Below are positions 30,615-40,752 of a stretch of 57,212 nt of DNA, piece by piece. Origin of the DNA: an uncultured Bacteroidota bacterium (GTDB taxonomy: Bacteria > Bacteroidota > Bacteroidia > Flavobacteriales > Flavobacteriaceae); the NCBI GenBank assembly GCA_902593075.1, contig CACJHA010000004.1, forward strand, positions 1 to 57,212, in the 5' to 3' direction. The position numbers and the translations under genes are program-made. Under the pieces are notes generated by a model. The model was not told where the DNA came from and searched no databases. It worked only from the letters and a program-made list of their open reading frames with translations. Numbering within the stretch: the first letter of the stretch is position 1; every line of letters starts with the position of its first letter.

Positions 30615-31994
30615 ATGCCATTAATCAAATCTATTTCCGGAATAAGAGGGACCTTAAAAGGAGACAAGGATTCTTGTTTGACTCTTGATGTGATAAAAAA
30701 ATTTACCTCATCATTTATACAGCATCTAAAAAACATTAATAACAATAAATATATATCAATTGCAGTTGGAAGAGACGGAAGAGTTTCTGGAAAAAAAATC
30801 TGTGAAACTATTTGTCAAGTTTCCAGTAATATGGGAATAAAAATTATTGATTTAGGATACTCAACTACACCTAGTGTTGAAGTTTTTATTGAACAAGAAA
30901 AACTAGATGGTGGAATAATGATTAGCGCAAGCCATAATGGAATTGAATGGAATGCTCTCAAATTATTTAATTCAAAAGGAGAATTTATATCAAAGGAAGA
31001 TTTTGATAGTATTAATTCCATTTTAGAAAAAAATTCATTTAATCATGAAGATGTAAAGTCTGTTGGAAAAGTTATTACTAATTCGCATTCGATTGAGCAA
31101 CATATAGAATTAATTTTATCCAATAAATTAGTAAATATCAATAAGATAAAAAGCGCAAAATTTAGGATTGTAGTAGATGGAATAAATTCTACTGGAGGAA
31201 TCGCAGTTCCTAATTTATTAGAAAGTTTAAACGTAGATGTTGTAAAATTAAATTGTGAACCAGATGGAAATTTTATTCACGATCCAGAGCCACTTGAGAA
31301 AAATCTTGTTGAATTATCAAAGTCAGTAGTTAAAAATAGTGCTGATCTCGGAATAGCTGTTGATCCCGATGTAGACCGATTGGCTTTTATAGATGAAAAA
31401 GGGACTTATTTTGGTGAAGAATATACATTAATTGCCTGCGCTGATTATGTTCTTAATAATAATCCTGGCCCAACAGTATCTAATCTTTCCTCGACTAAAG
31501 CTTTAAGAGAATTAACGGAAATAAAAGGATGTAATTACTTTTATTCTGCAGTAGGGGAGGTAAATGTCGTTGAAATGATGAAAAGTAAAAATGCTGTGAT
31601 TGGCGGCGAAGGTAATGGAGGTGTAATTTTCCCATCTATACATTATGGGAGAGATGCCTTAATAGGTATTGTTCTTTTTTTATCTCACCTTGCTGAAAAA
31701 AACTGTTCAGTTTCCAATCTTAGAAAACAATATCCATCATATTATATGGCAAAAAAGAAACTAGATATTAATAATGTTTCTTTTAAAAAAATATTTAAAA
31801 AATTAAAAATAGAGTTTGAAAACTCTGAAATCATCGAAATAGATGGCTTGAAAATAATTTTTAAAGACTCATCATGGGTTCATCTTAGAAAATCAAACAC
31901 CGAAGATATAATTAGAATTTACTCTGAGGCTAATAGTGTTTTAAAAGCAAATAAAATAGCTGATGAAGTAATAAATCTAATTAATGATTTCTAA
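30615..31994 (+). CDS. glmM: Phosphoglucosamine mutase / phosphohexomutase (start revised to 30615)
   Basis: MPLIKSISGIRGTLKG; active serine GGIMISASHNGIEWNALKLF; DPDVDRLAFIDEKG; GGEGNGGVIFP. Confidence 0.85.
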   Translation: MPLIKSISGIRGTLKGDKDSCLTLDVIKKFTSSFIQHLKNINNNKYISIAVGRDGRVSGKKICETICQVSSNMGIKIIDLGYSTTPSVEVFIEQEKLDGGIMISASHNGIEWNALKLFNSKGEFISKEDFDSINSILEKNSFNHEDVKSVGKVITNSHSIEQHIELILSNKLVNINKIKSAKFRIVVDGINSTGGIAVPNLLESLNVDVVKLNCEPDGNFIHDPEPLEKNLVELSKSVVKNSADLGIAVDPDVDRLAFIDEKGTYFGEEYTLIACADYVLNNNPGPTVSNLSSTKALRELTEIKGCNYFYSAVGEVNVVEMMKSKNAVIGGEGNGGVIFPSIHYGRDALIGIVLFLSHLAEKNCSVSNLRKQYPSYYMAKKKLDINNVSFKKIFKKLKIEFENSEIIEIDGLKIIFKDSSWVHLRKSNTEDIIRIYSEANSVLKANKIADEVINLINDF

Positions 31995-32000
31995 ATAATT

Positions 32001-32873
32001 TTACTTAATCATATATTTAAATCTGTTATGAGTCCAAAGATATTCAGATGGATTTTGCTTTATTTGTTTTTCTAATCTATCGAAAAATAAATTGGTTATT
32101 TCATTATCCTTGAACTCTAATGGTTTTTTGGCTAAAGCAAATATTTCTGCATTATAAAAACCCCTTTTAACTCTATTTATTTGACAATAAAATACTGGGA
32201 AATTATATTTTTTTGCAATTCTTTCAGCTCCTGTGAAAACAGGGACCTTAACTCCCATAAAAGTCCTCATGTAAGAATTTGACTCTTTTTTTGGTGACTG
32301 ATCACCAATGAAACCAAATAAACCGTAATCTTTTGAATTTTTCATTGATTCTATAAAATCAAATGTTGTATACCTCGACAACAAAAATGATCCGTATTTC
32401 TCTCTAGATTTTGTCATTTTATTTTCAAAATATTTATTAGTTAAAGGTGTATAAATTCCATAAGCATTGCCAATTAAATGACTTCCTATTGTAAGCATAC
32501 CTTCCCAATTTGAAAAATGACCTAGAATCAATATTGTGCTTTTTCCTTTTTTCTCTTCATTATTAATTAATTCAATGTTTTTAAATGTATATCTTTTCAG
32601 CATTTCTTTTTTTGATATCGAAAAATTTTTAATCATCTCGACCATTAAATCCGAGAAATGGATATAGAATTTTCTTTCTAATTCTTTTATTTCCCTAAAT
32701 GATTTTTTTGGAAAACTTAGGGTCAAATTTTTTCGAACAATTTTCAGCCTAAATTTTACGATCCTATAAAGAAAAAAGGATAAAAAATCTGATAAAAGGT
32801 ATAATAAATAATGAGGGAAATAGGATAAAAAGAGCAGAAGTGGATACGTAAATAGAAATACAAATAAATGCAA
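32001..32873 (-). CDS. LpxL/HtrB-like lipid A (lauroyl/myristoyl) acyltransferase; probable TTG start 32873 rather than 32891
   Basis: GHFSNWEGMLTIGSHL (HxxxxE/D-like), GDQSPKKESNSYMRTFMG, VPVFTGAERIAKKYNFPV. Confidence 0.85.
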   Translation of the reverse strand: MHLFVFLFTYPLLLFLSYFPHYLLYLLSDFLSFFLYRIVKFRLKIVRKNLTLSFPKKSFREIKELERKFYIHFSDLMVEMIKNFSISKKEMLKRYTFKNIELINNEEKKGKSTILILGHFSNWEGMLTIGSHLIGNAYGIYTPLTNKYFENKMTKSREKYGSFLLSRYTTFDFIESMKNSKDYGLFGFIGDQSPKKESNSYMRTFMGVKVPVFTGAERIAKKYNFPVFYCQINRVKRGFYNAEIFALAKKPLEFKDNEITNLFFDRLEKQIKQNPSEYLWTHNRFKYMIK

Positions 32874-32888
32874 GCCATTAAATTTTTT

Positions 32889-32906
32889 CAAATATAGTTA
32901 TATTTG
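32889..32906. promoter_or_regulatory. Palindromic divergent -7 element CAAATATA-GT-TATATTTG
   Basis: Two TAnnTTTG boxes in opposite orientation separated by 2 nt, between divergent genes. Confidence 0.55.
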
Positions 32907-32921
32907 AAATATGCTTCCCTT

Positions 32922-33566
32922 ATGTTAGGTATATCAAGTCTTCTTTTTAGTTTAATATTATCAATAGTTTTAATCAGCTTAAATGCACTTAAAAACTATT
33001 CAAATTTTGAAAAATTTAAATTAAACGTAGGTAAAGTAAATTCAGGTGAATATTATCGATTATTATCATCTGGTTTTCTCCACGGCGATTTGCAACACCT
33101 CTTATTTAATTGTTTCACTTTATTCATATTTGGAGATACAGTAATTATTCGTCTAGGAGAAATTAATTTTGTTTTACTATATTTTTCTTGTCTAGTTTTT
33201 AGTGGATGGATTTCAGTATATTTTAACAAAAACAATTCCTATTATTCTGCTGTTGGTGCCAGTGGTGCCGTAATTGGCGTGGTTTATAGTTCTATTTTAC
33301 TTTACCCGGGTATGAAATTGGCATTTTTATTTTTTCCAATACCTATGCCTGCTTATTTATTCGCGATAGGATATTTACTCTATAGTCTATATGGGGTTAA
33401 AAAGTTAAACGATGGAATTGGCCATGAAGCACACGTTGGAGGTGCTTTATCGGGTTTAGTTATTACTAGTCTTTTCAAACCTAATGTGGTAATAGATTCA
33501 TTTTACCTTTTAGTAGTTATGATCGCAATAACTACGATTGGTTTTTTAAGTATAAAAAAAAATTAA
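32922..33566 (+). CDS. Rhomboid family intramembrane serine protease (ATG 32922 preferred over TTG 32904)
   Basis: GDLQHLLFNCFTLFIFGD, catalytic GASGAVIG, GHEAHVGGALSG. Confidence 0.93.
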   Translation: MLGISSLLFSLILSIVLISLNALKNYSNFEKFKLNVGKVNSGEYYRLLSSGFLHGDLQHLLFNCFTLFIFGDTVIIRLGEINFVLLYFSCLVFSGWISVYFNKNNSYYSAVGASGAVIGVVYSSILLYPGMKLAFLFFPIPMPAYLFAIGYLLYSLYGVKKLNDGIGHEAHVGGALSGLVITSLFKPNVVIDSFYLLVVMIAITTIGFLSIKKN

Positions 33567-34666
33567 TTATTTAATATCTCACCGATTTTTGCGGCCAACT
33601 GCGCTCCACGAAGATTTTTTTCAATTATACGTCCTTGTTTATCGATAATAAAAGAAGCTGGGATAGCTCTTATATTGTATAACTTTGCTATGGGATCTTG
33701 CCAAAATTTAAGATTCGAAACATGGCTCCATATCAATCCGTCGTCATCAATTGCTCTTAACCAACTAGACTTATTTCTATCTAAAGAAACACCAACTATT
33801 TCTAACCCTTTAGGATGCATTTCTTTATAGAGTTTCACTAAATTTGGATTTTCTACTCTGCACGGTCTACACCAAGAGGCCCAAAATTCAATTATAGTGA
33901 CCTTACCTTTCAAATCTGACAAATTAAGTACTTCTCCAGAAGGAGAAGGTCCTTCAAAATTGGGAGCAATTTCACCTAAAGATGTTGGTTCTACTGGTGC
34001 GTTAATTTTTTGAACTAAAATTTTTCCAACTCGACTATTTAAAATTTCTTGGTTATAAGCTCCTGTTATTTCTTTAGCAGAATTAATGTCAATTGTTTTT
34101 TCATTAATAAGCTTTTCAAGCATAAGTACAGATAAATATGAACCTTTCGTGCTTTTGGCTAATTCTAATTCAAAATTTAATAACTCAGTCTGCTTTAATC
34201 TATATTTATTTTGGAGATCTTCAACTAATAAATTGTCACCTAGTGAGTTTGCAATTTGAATCTCATTTGCAATCTTGTTTAAATTGCGAACAATTGATTT
34301 TGTTTTGTTGCGATAAATATTCAAATCATCATTTGACTTACTTCCTATAACTTGTGATGTATCTAAACTATCTTTATATATACTTACATCAATTTTACCC
34401 GTTTCTAGTATAAATGGAACATTAACATTTTTGCCTTTTATTGACAAAAAATTTACATCAATCTCATTAACCTGTGAAGAAAAATTAAATCTCCCTTTAC
34501 GGACTATTGTAGAATCCATCTTTATAGGCTGATTGACAGAATTAGGTACAATTCTATAAATGACTACTCCATCATCTAAATCTGTTGTGCCATTTAATTC
34601 AAAAGAGTTGTTGTTACTTTCACAGCCAAGTAACATCGATAAAAAAAGGGCAATTACAATTCTCAA
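33563..34666 (-). CDS. DUF4369-TlpA thioredoxin-like lipoprotein
   Basis: Lipobox LLGC; C-terminal KGKVTIIEFWASWCRPCRVENPNLVKLY with CXXC. Confidence 0.92.
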   Translation of the reverse strand: MRIVIALFLSMLLGCESNNNSFELNGTTDLDDGVVIYRIVPNSVNQPIKMDSTIVRKGRFNFSSQVNEIDVNFLSIKGKNVNVPFILETGKIDVSIYKDSLDTSQVIGSKSNDDLNIYRNKTKSIVRNLNKIANEIQIANSLGDNLLVEDLQNKYRLKQTELLNFELELAKSTKGSYLSVLMLEKLINEKTIDINSAKEITGAYNQEILNSRVGKILVQKINAPVEPTSLGEIAPNFEGPSPSGEVLNLSDLKGKVTIIEFWASWCRPCRVENPNLVKLYKEMHPKGLEIVGVSLDRNKSSWLRAIDDDGLIWSHVSNLKFWQDPIAKLYNIRAIPASFIIDKQGRIIEKNLRGAQLAAKIGEILNN

Positions 34667-34752
34667 GGGTAATTTTTTGTTAAAATTAGTGAAACTTATT
34701 TAATTTAAATTACAACTTATTCATCAGATATTTATAAGCTATCAATAAACCT

Positions 34753-34760
34753 TATATTTG
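34753..34760 (+). promoter_or_regulatory. -7 box TATATTTG upstream of aroC
   Basis: TAnnTTTG overlaps the ORF-track start, implying a downstream start. Confidence 0.5.
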
Positions 34761-34775
34761 CATAAACTTATTAAG

Positions 34776-35849
34776 TTGGCTGGAAATAAATTTGGCAATC
34801 TTTTTTCTCTTACGACATTTGGAGAGTCCCATGGGATAGCCATTGGTGGTATAATTGATGGATGTCCTGCGGGTGTAGAGATTGATCAAACACGAATTCA
34901 GCAAGATCTTGACAGGAGAAAGCCTGGACAATCAAAAATAGTTTCTCAAAGAAAAGAAAACGATATAGTTGAAATTTTTTCTGGAATTTTTGAAGGAAAA
35001 TCTACTGGAACACCAATTGGTTTTATAATTAAAAATAAAGATCAAAAATCCAAAGATTACAGTCATATAAAAGACTCATACAGACCTTCCCATGCAGATT
35101 TCGTTTATGATGAAAAATACGGATTTAGGGACTACAGAGGAGGTGGTAGAAGTTCTGCTAGAGAAACCGCAGTTAGAGTAGTAGGGGGTTCTATAGCAAA
35201 ACAATTTTTAAAAGAAATAAATATTCAAGCCTTCGTATCAAGAGTTGGTAATATTAAATTAGAAAAACATTATTCTGAGTTAGACCTTGGAAAAACAGAA
35301 AATAATATAGTAAGATGTCCTGATTCAGCTACAGCTAAAAAAATGGAAGAACTTATTAAATCAATCCGAAAAGAAGGGGATACTGTTGGAGGAATAATTA
35401 CATGTGTAGTCAAAAATGTACCCATAGGACTTGGAGAACCTGTTTTTGATAAATTACACGCTCAGTTAGGAAAGGCAATGCTTTCAATTAATGCGGTAAA
35501 AGGTTTTGAATATGGTAGTGGTTTTGATTCTTCTAAGTTTAAAGGCAGCGAACACAATGATGTTATTCAAAAGGACGGTACAACAGCAACAAACTATTCT
35601 GGGGGAGTACAAGGAGGGATATCTAATGGGATGGACATTTATTTTAATATTGCTTTTAAACCTGTCGCAACAGTTATGAAAAAACAAAATACAATAAATA
35701 AAGATGGAGAAGGGGTTGTTTTAGAAGCAAAAGGAAGACATGACCCATGTGTTTTACCAAGAGCGGTTCCAATTGTTGAGTCAATGGCAGCGCTTGTAAT
35801 TGCTGATTATTTATTAATAAAACGTGCAAATAAAAAAAATACTAAATGA
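34776..35849 (+). CDS. aroC: Chorismate synthase (probable TTG start 34776)
   Basis: (M)[62 protein letters not shown]. Confidence 0.96.
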   Translation: MAGNKFGNLFSLTTFGESHGIAIGGIIDGCPAGVEIDQTRIQQDLDRRKPGQSKIVSQRKENDIVEIFSGIFEGKSTGTPIGFIIKNKDQKSKDYSHIKDSYRPSHADFVYDEKYGFRDYRGGGRSSARETAVRVVGGSIAKQFLKEINIQAFVSRVGNIKLEKHYSELDLGKTENNIVRCPDSATAKKMEELIKSIRKEGDTVGGIITCVVKNVPIGLGEPVFDKLHAQLGKAMLSINAVKGFEYGSGFDSSKFKGSEHNDVIQKDGTTATNYSGGVQGGISNGMDIYFNIAFKPVATVMKKQNTINKDGEGVVLEAKGRHDPCVLPRAVPIVESMAALVIADYLLIKRANKKNTK

Positions 35850-36847
35850 AAAAATTATTGTTATTTTTTAGTTTTTTAATGATTATATCTTGTTCTAAAA
35901 AAAATGTCGAGGAGGAGAGTGATGTAAACTTGGTTACCTATCAACTGAGTATATTGGCTTCTGAGGGAGGCACAGTTAGTTATGATAATCCAAATAATGG
36001 TTTTTTTGAGACTGGTAGTAGAGTTATTGTAGAAGCAGTTCCTGATGAGGGTTTTTATTTTACAGAATGGTCAAATGGATCAAGAGAAAATCCCCTTACT
36101 ATTAATATTGAATCTGATATTACGATATTTCCAAAATTTTTAAATAAACTGAATCTTATAAAACGCTTCAGTGAAATTGTAATTGGTGATGGTGAAAATG
36201 GTCCAATGCATACCTTAAAATGGAAAGCAATGAAAATATCTATACAGGGTGCATCCTCAGAAATTGAAAAGGAATTGGATGTTTTTATTGAAGAACTTAA
36301 CACTATTTTATCTAATGACAACCAATTTAGCTGTGAAAAAGTAACAGATAATTATGGAGTTCATATGGTTAATTCTACTGCTGAAGAATTTTTAAACATT
36401 TATCCTGAGTACGAGAATAATGGAATTGAACTAGAAGATTTTTGGGGATATGCTAGTTGGAATGCGGATGCAGAAGGTTATATAAACGAAGGGAGAGTTT
36501 TTTTAAATAAACCAGAAATGACATGGATTAAAGCCATTAAATGGACTATAAGGCACGAATTGGGACATGTTTTGGGCCTTAAACATACACCAGATGAGAC
36601 AAGCATAATGCATCCATTATTCACTGAAAATATTAACGAAGGTTTTTCAGAATTAGATAAAGAATCCTTAAGATTTTTGCATGATTCAAGAATGCCGCTT
36701 AAATCTGATTTAGAAAGTTCAAATGCGATTTTAAAAAATATTTTAGGTGTAAATAGCTCCAAAAAAATCCTTAAAAACTTTAAAGTAAACCAAAAGACAA
36801 AAAAGATATCAAAAAAAGGATATGATTATAAATGCCACAGAATTTAA
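35846..36847 (+). CDS. Secreted matrixin-like zinc metalloprotease lipoprotein with N-terminal InlB-B-repeat-like domain
   Basis: [16 protein letters not shown] lipobox; [44 protein letters not shown]; zinc site [11 protein letters not shown] plus downstream SIMHP. Confidence 0.85.
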   Translation: MKKLLLFFSFLMIISCSKKNVEEESDVNLVTYQLSILASEGGTVSYDNPNNGFFETGSRVIVEAVPDEGFYFTEWSNGSRENPLTINIESDITIFPKFLNKLNLIKRFSEIVIGDGENGPMHTLKWKAMKISIQGASSEIEKELDVFIEELNTILSNDNQFSCEKVTDNYGVHMVNSTAEEFLNIYPEYENNGIELEDFWGYASWNADAEGYINEGRVFLNKPEMTWIKAIKWTIRHELGHVLGLKHTPDETSIMHPLFTENINEGFSELDKESLRFLHDSRMPLKSDLESSNAILKNILGVNSSKKILKNFKVNQKTKKISKKGYDYKCHRI

Positions 36848-36863
36848 AAGGCAAAACCTTTTT
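36846..36863 (+). terminator. Weak candidate terminator hairpin AAAAGG-CAAAA-CCTTTTT
   Basis: Short stem followed by T-rich sequence at the end of the metalloprotease gene. Confidence 0.35.
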
Positions 36864-36906
36864 ATCCTGAGTGTTTTTCTAAATAAATGTTTTGTAATTT
36901 AATGAT

Positions 36907-38166
36907 ATGAAAAATTTACCGCTGCATTGGAAAATTATAATTGGCATGTTTCTGGGTATATTCTTTGGCCTTGGGTTAAGCTTTTTTCCTACTGGCAAAA
37001 TTTTTATCAGCAACTTCATAAAACCTTTTGGAACAATATTTATAAACCTCTTAAAATTAATTGCTATACCTTTAATTCTAGCTTCTCTTATCAAAGGCGT
37101 TTCGGATTTAAAAGATATATCTAAGCTATCAAAAATGGGTGGCAGAACTATTATCACATATATGTTTACTACTGTTATTGCTGTAATCATAGGCCTTGTG
37201 CTAGTTAATCTAATTAAACCCGGAAACTCAATTTCCAATGAAACAAGACAGGAATTAATTGAAGCTTATTCTAGTAATACCGAAGAAAAAAGAGAAGCGG
37301 CAAACAAACAAAAATCTGCTGGCCCTCTTCAAGCCTTAGAAGATATTGTACCGGATAATGTTTTTAAATCTTTCACTAGCAATAAAAATATGCTCCAGGT
37401 TATTTTCTTTGCCCTTTTTTTTGGAATCGGAATGATTCTTCTACCTGAAAAAAAAGTTTTACCAGTAAAAGAATTTATCGACTCTCTAAATACTATAATT
37501 TTAAAATTAATTGATCTTATTATGCTCTCTGCACCATACGGTGTGTTTGCATTGCTTGCAACACTCGTAGTAGAAGCTCCAAGTCTAGAATTATTTGCAG
37601 CTCTAGGTCTTTATTCGATAACTCTTTTAGTAGGTTTAACTTTAATGATTTTGGTTTATGCTATAATTGTAAAATTACTTACTGGCAAACCTCCTGGTCA
37701 GTTTTTTAAAGGAATTGCACCTGCTCAACTACTTGCATTTTCAACAAGTTCAAGTGCGGCAACTCTTCCTGTAACTATGGAATGTGTTGAAAAAAATCTT
37801 GGTATTAACAAAGAGGTAAGCAGCTTTGTTTTACCTATTGGAGCGACCATAAATATGGATGGAACAAGTCTTTACCAAGGAGTAGCAGCAGTATTTATCG
37901 CTCAGGCTTTTGGGTTAGATTTAGATTTGTCATCCCAACTTGGAATAATTTTAACGGCAACTTTGGCTTCAATTGGCACTGCAGCAGTTCCTAGTGCAGG
38001 TATTGTAATGCTAGTAATTGTGTTGGCTCAAGCAGGAATTCCTGAAGCAGGACTTGCTTTAATATTTGCGGTAGATCGACCACTTGATATGTGCAGAACT
38101 ATAGTTAATGTTACTGGAGATGCGGCTGTTTCCACAATAGTAAATAAATCACTCGGAAATAAGTAG
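36907..38166 (+). CDS. Dicarboxylate/amino acid:cation symporter (DAACS)
   Basis: LAFSTSSSAATLPVTMECVEKNLGI; LPIGATINMDGTSLYQGVAAVFIAQAFG; DRPLDMCRTIVNVTGDA. Confidence 0.95.
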   Translation: MKNLPLHWKIIIGMFLGIFFGLGLSFFPTGKIFISNFIKPFGTIFINLLKLIAIPLILASLIKGVSDLKDISKLSKMGGRTIITYMFTTVIAVIIGLVLVNLIKPGNSISNETRQELIEAYSSNTEEKREAANKQKSAGPLQALEDIVPDNVFKSFTSNKNMLQVIFFALFFGIGMILLPEKKVLPVKEFIDSLNTIILKLIDLIMLSAPYGVFALLATLVVEAPSLELFAALGLYSITLLVGLTLMILVYAIIVKLLTGKPPGQFFKGIAPAQLLAFSTSSSAATLPVTMECVEKNLGINKEVSSFVLPIGATINMDGTSLYQGVAAVFIAQAFGLDLDLSSQLGIILTATLASIGTAAVPSAGIVMLVIVLAQAGIPEAGLALIFAVDRPLDMCRTIVNVTGDAAVSTIVNKSLGNK

Positions 38167-38174
38167 TTTTTTAA

Positions 38175-38576
38175 TCAATCTAAGTACTTGTGCTTAAAAG
38201 ATGGATCCGGAGTAGGGCAAGTATCATAACTCCCAAACCATTTATAACGATTCCTTGCTATAAACCTATATATTCCGTCTGTTAAAAACTTAGGTATAAT
38301 TGAAAAAATTAAAATTAGATTGAACAATCCACCAAGTGTTTTAATTATTTTAAAAAATGCTCTTGACTCTGTATAAATTCCATCTAATTGATCCCATACG
38401 ATGACCGTATCCTTATTTGAAATATTTATATCCCGCTTGGAAGCAAAATTTATCGCTAAATCGCTATCTAAGGATGAGAATCTTAATTTATCATTTTTAT
38501 CCCATCGGCAAAGCGTAAGTATCCAAAAATTACAAAACACACATGGTCCGTCAAAAAAGATGATTAAGGGTTTCAT
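38175..38576 (-). CDS. DCC family (DUF393) thiol-disulfide oxidoreductase-like protein
   Basis: IIFFDGPCVFCNFWILTLCRWD. Confidence 0.9.
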   Translation of the reverse strand: MKPLIIFFDGPCVFCNFWILTLCRWDKNDKLRFSSLDSDLAINFASKRDINISNKDTVIVWDQLDGIYTESRAFFKIIKTLGGLFNLILIFSIIPKFLTDGIYRFIARNRYKWFGSYDTCPTPDPSFKHKYLD

Positions 38577-40711
38577 TTAGATTTTACTAATTCAATTTCA
38601 CTTAAACTAATTTGAGTTTTAAAATTACCATAATTTACAATTGCTTTATCCTTTTTAATCGAATCAATTATACCTTGCGATTTACCTGTTGGTATTTTTA
38701 CCGTGTCACCAACAGAAAATTTAATTTCAATTTTTTTCTTTAATTTTTTCTTCTTTTTGATTTTTAAAATATCCCTTTTAGATTCATCTTTAATCTTCAA
38801 AATCTCTTTTGCGGTTACTTTTTTATCACTAGATTTTTTCTTCTCTTTTTTCTTTTTTTCAATTTCAATTATGTTGAACATCTCCGATATTAGTCTTCTT
38901 TTCTTTCCATGTTTATGATAGCTATCCACAAGAGTGCTAAATTTATTCCCAATATTTATTGTCTTTTTTTCATGTTCATAAAGAAGATTATATTTTGAAA
39001 GCTTGTTGGTTAGTTTTTCATTTAAAACTTCATTCTGATCATTTTTTATCCTAGCACCAGTTTGTAGTCTTTTAAGTTCACTTAACTCTTCACTGTTTTT
39101 TATTCTTTCTTTTTGCAATTTGGAAATTACTCCCTCAAAACGAACCTTATCTAAATCAACCTTTTCTTTCGCTTTATCAATTAAAAAATTTTCAATACCA
39201 TTTTTACTCGCTACTTCAAAAGTATAAGAACTTCCTGCTTCCCCGGTTATAAGCCTAAATAAAGGTTCAAATGTTTCAGAATCGAATTGCATATTAGCAT
39301 TATCCATAAAATCTAATTCGCTAGCCATCACTTTCAAGTTAGAGTAGTGAGTTGTTATGATTCCAAAAGCTCCAGAATCATAAAATTCTTTCAAAAATAC
39401 TTCAGCTAAGGCACCACCAAGTTCAGGGTCTGAACCAGTTCCAAATTCATCAATTAGAAAAAGGGTGTTTTTATTACAATTTTCTAGAAAATATTTCATG
39501 TTTTTTAACCTATAAGAATAAGTACTCAGCTGATTTTCTATGGATTGGTTATCTCCAATGTCAGTTAAAATTTGATCAAAAATGAAAATTTTGGATTTAG
39601 GATGTGTTGGAATTAAAATTCCACTTTGAAACATTATTTGTAGCAGCCCCATCGTTTTTAAAGTAATACTTTTTCCTCCTGCGTTTGGACCTGATATTAC
39701 AAGAATCCTCATCTCATCCTTGATTAAAATATCTTGTGGAAATGTGCTTAAGTTATTATCTTGATTATGTTTTAAAAGAAGTGGATGGTAGGCGCCATAG
39801 AGCTGAATTTCTCTTTTTTCTGAAATATTTGGTTTTACTGCATTAATAGAAAAAGCATGTTTTGCCCTTGAATAAACTGAATCTAGTGATGTTAGATATT
39901 TTATATAATCCTCAAAAACATTACAAAAGGGTCTAAAAAAATCTGTTAATTCTTTTAAAATTCTTTTAATTTCCTCTTTTTCTTCAAATTCCAAATTATT
40001 TAATTCAAGAGAATATTTCATTGTTTCCTCTGGAGCAACGTATACAATACTTCCTGTCTTTGAGCTTCCTATTATTGTTCCAGTCACTTTTCTTCTATGT
40101 GATGATTTTACCGCTAATACTCTGCGATTATCAACAAAACTCTCTTTAATATCATCAAGGTAATCGGTAGAGTTATAATATTTAAGTGCATCTTGAAATG
40201 TCTTACCGATTTTTGATTTTACAATACCAATTTCTTTGCGCACCGAAAATAATTTGTCAGAGGCATTGTTATGTATATTTCCATAATTATCTATTACTGA
40301 TGAAATTTTCTTTTTAGGTTTTTCGTCAAATTCAATATGGCTAGACATACTTCGAAGAGCAGGGTAATAGCGCTTAAATTTTTTAAAAAACTTAATTAGT
40401 TTATTTACAGTATAATTTGTGTTAGATATTTTTCTAAAGCCTTCTACTTCTATTGTACTATTTTCTATTTTAAGAAGCCTGATTTCTTTTAAAAATTCAT
40501 CGAAATAATGATTAGGAATCTTATTTTCATTATCAAACGAAGAGGTATATTCCGAAACAATATCTAATTGATACTCTATCTCATCTTTTTCATTTATTGG
40601 TGATATGCTAAGTATTTCATCTTTACCAATTGATGTAACTGCGAAAGACGAAATCTGTTCCAATAGTGTCTGAAATTCTAGATCTACTAATGTTTTATTA
40701 GGAATATTCAA
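38573..40711 (-). CDS. mutS2: MutS2 family ATPase, apparently without C-terminal Smr domain
   Basis: VISGPNAGGKSITLKTMGLLQIM; TLFLIDEFGTGSDPELGGALAEVFL; Lys-rich linker; ends in a KOW-like FSVGDTVKIPTGKSQGIIDSI. Confidence 0.9.
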   Translation of the reverse strand: MNIPNKTLVDLEFQTLLEQISSFAVTSIGKDEILSISPINEKDEIEYQLDIVSEYTSSFDNENKIPNHYFDEFLKEIRLLKIENSTIEVEGFRKISNTNYTVNKLIKFFKKFKRYYPALRSMSSHIEFDEKPKKKISSVIDNYGNIHNNASDKLFSVRKEIGIVKSKIGKTFQDALKYYNSTDYLDDIKESFVDNRRVLAVKSSHRRKVTGTIIGSSKTGSIVYVAPEETMKYSLELNNLEFEEKEEIKRILKELTDFFRPFCNVFEDYIKYLTSLDSVYSRAKHAFSINAVKPNISEKREIQLYGAYHPLLLKHNQDNNLSTFPQDILIKDEMRILVISGPNAGGKSITLKTMGLLQIMFQSGILIPTHPKSKIFIFDQILTDIGDNQSIENQLSTYSYRLKNMKYFLENCNKNTLFLIDEFGTGSDPELGGALAEVFLKEFYDSGAFGIITTHYSNLKVMASELDFMDNANMQFDSETFEPLFRLITGEAGSSYTFEVASKNGIENFLIDKAKEKVDLDKVRFEGVISKLQKERIKNSEELSELKRLQTGARIKNDQNEVLNEKLTNKLSKYNLLYEHEKKTINIGNKFSTLVDSYHKHGKKRRLISEMFNIIEIEKKKKEKKKSSDKKVTAKEILKIKDESKRDILKIKKKKKLKKKIEIKFSVGDTVKIPTGKSQGIIDSIKKDKAIVNYGNFKTQISLSEIELVKSK

Positions 40712-40736
40712 AACTTAAATTTCATAAATTAGTTGA

Positions 40737-40744
40737 CAAAATTA
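40737..40744 (-). promoter_or_regulatory. -7 box TAATTTTG upstream of mutS2
   Basis: TAnnTTTG match on the minus strand 25 nt before the ORF start. Confidence 0.4.
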
Positions 40745-40752
40745 CTCAAAAT

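Noticed and set aside
36879-37238. 119-aa minus-strand ORF opposite the DAACS transporter gene
   Set aside because: Fully antisense to a strongly supported gene; low-complexity hydrophobic translation mirrors the transporter codons.
38573-38920. Lys-rich, AAAAAG-type low-complexity stretch as a possible frameshift or repeat element
   Set aside because: It stays in one open frame and encodes the expected basic linker of MutS2; explained by AT-rich Lys codons.
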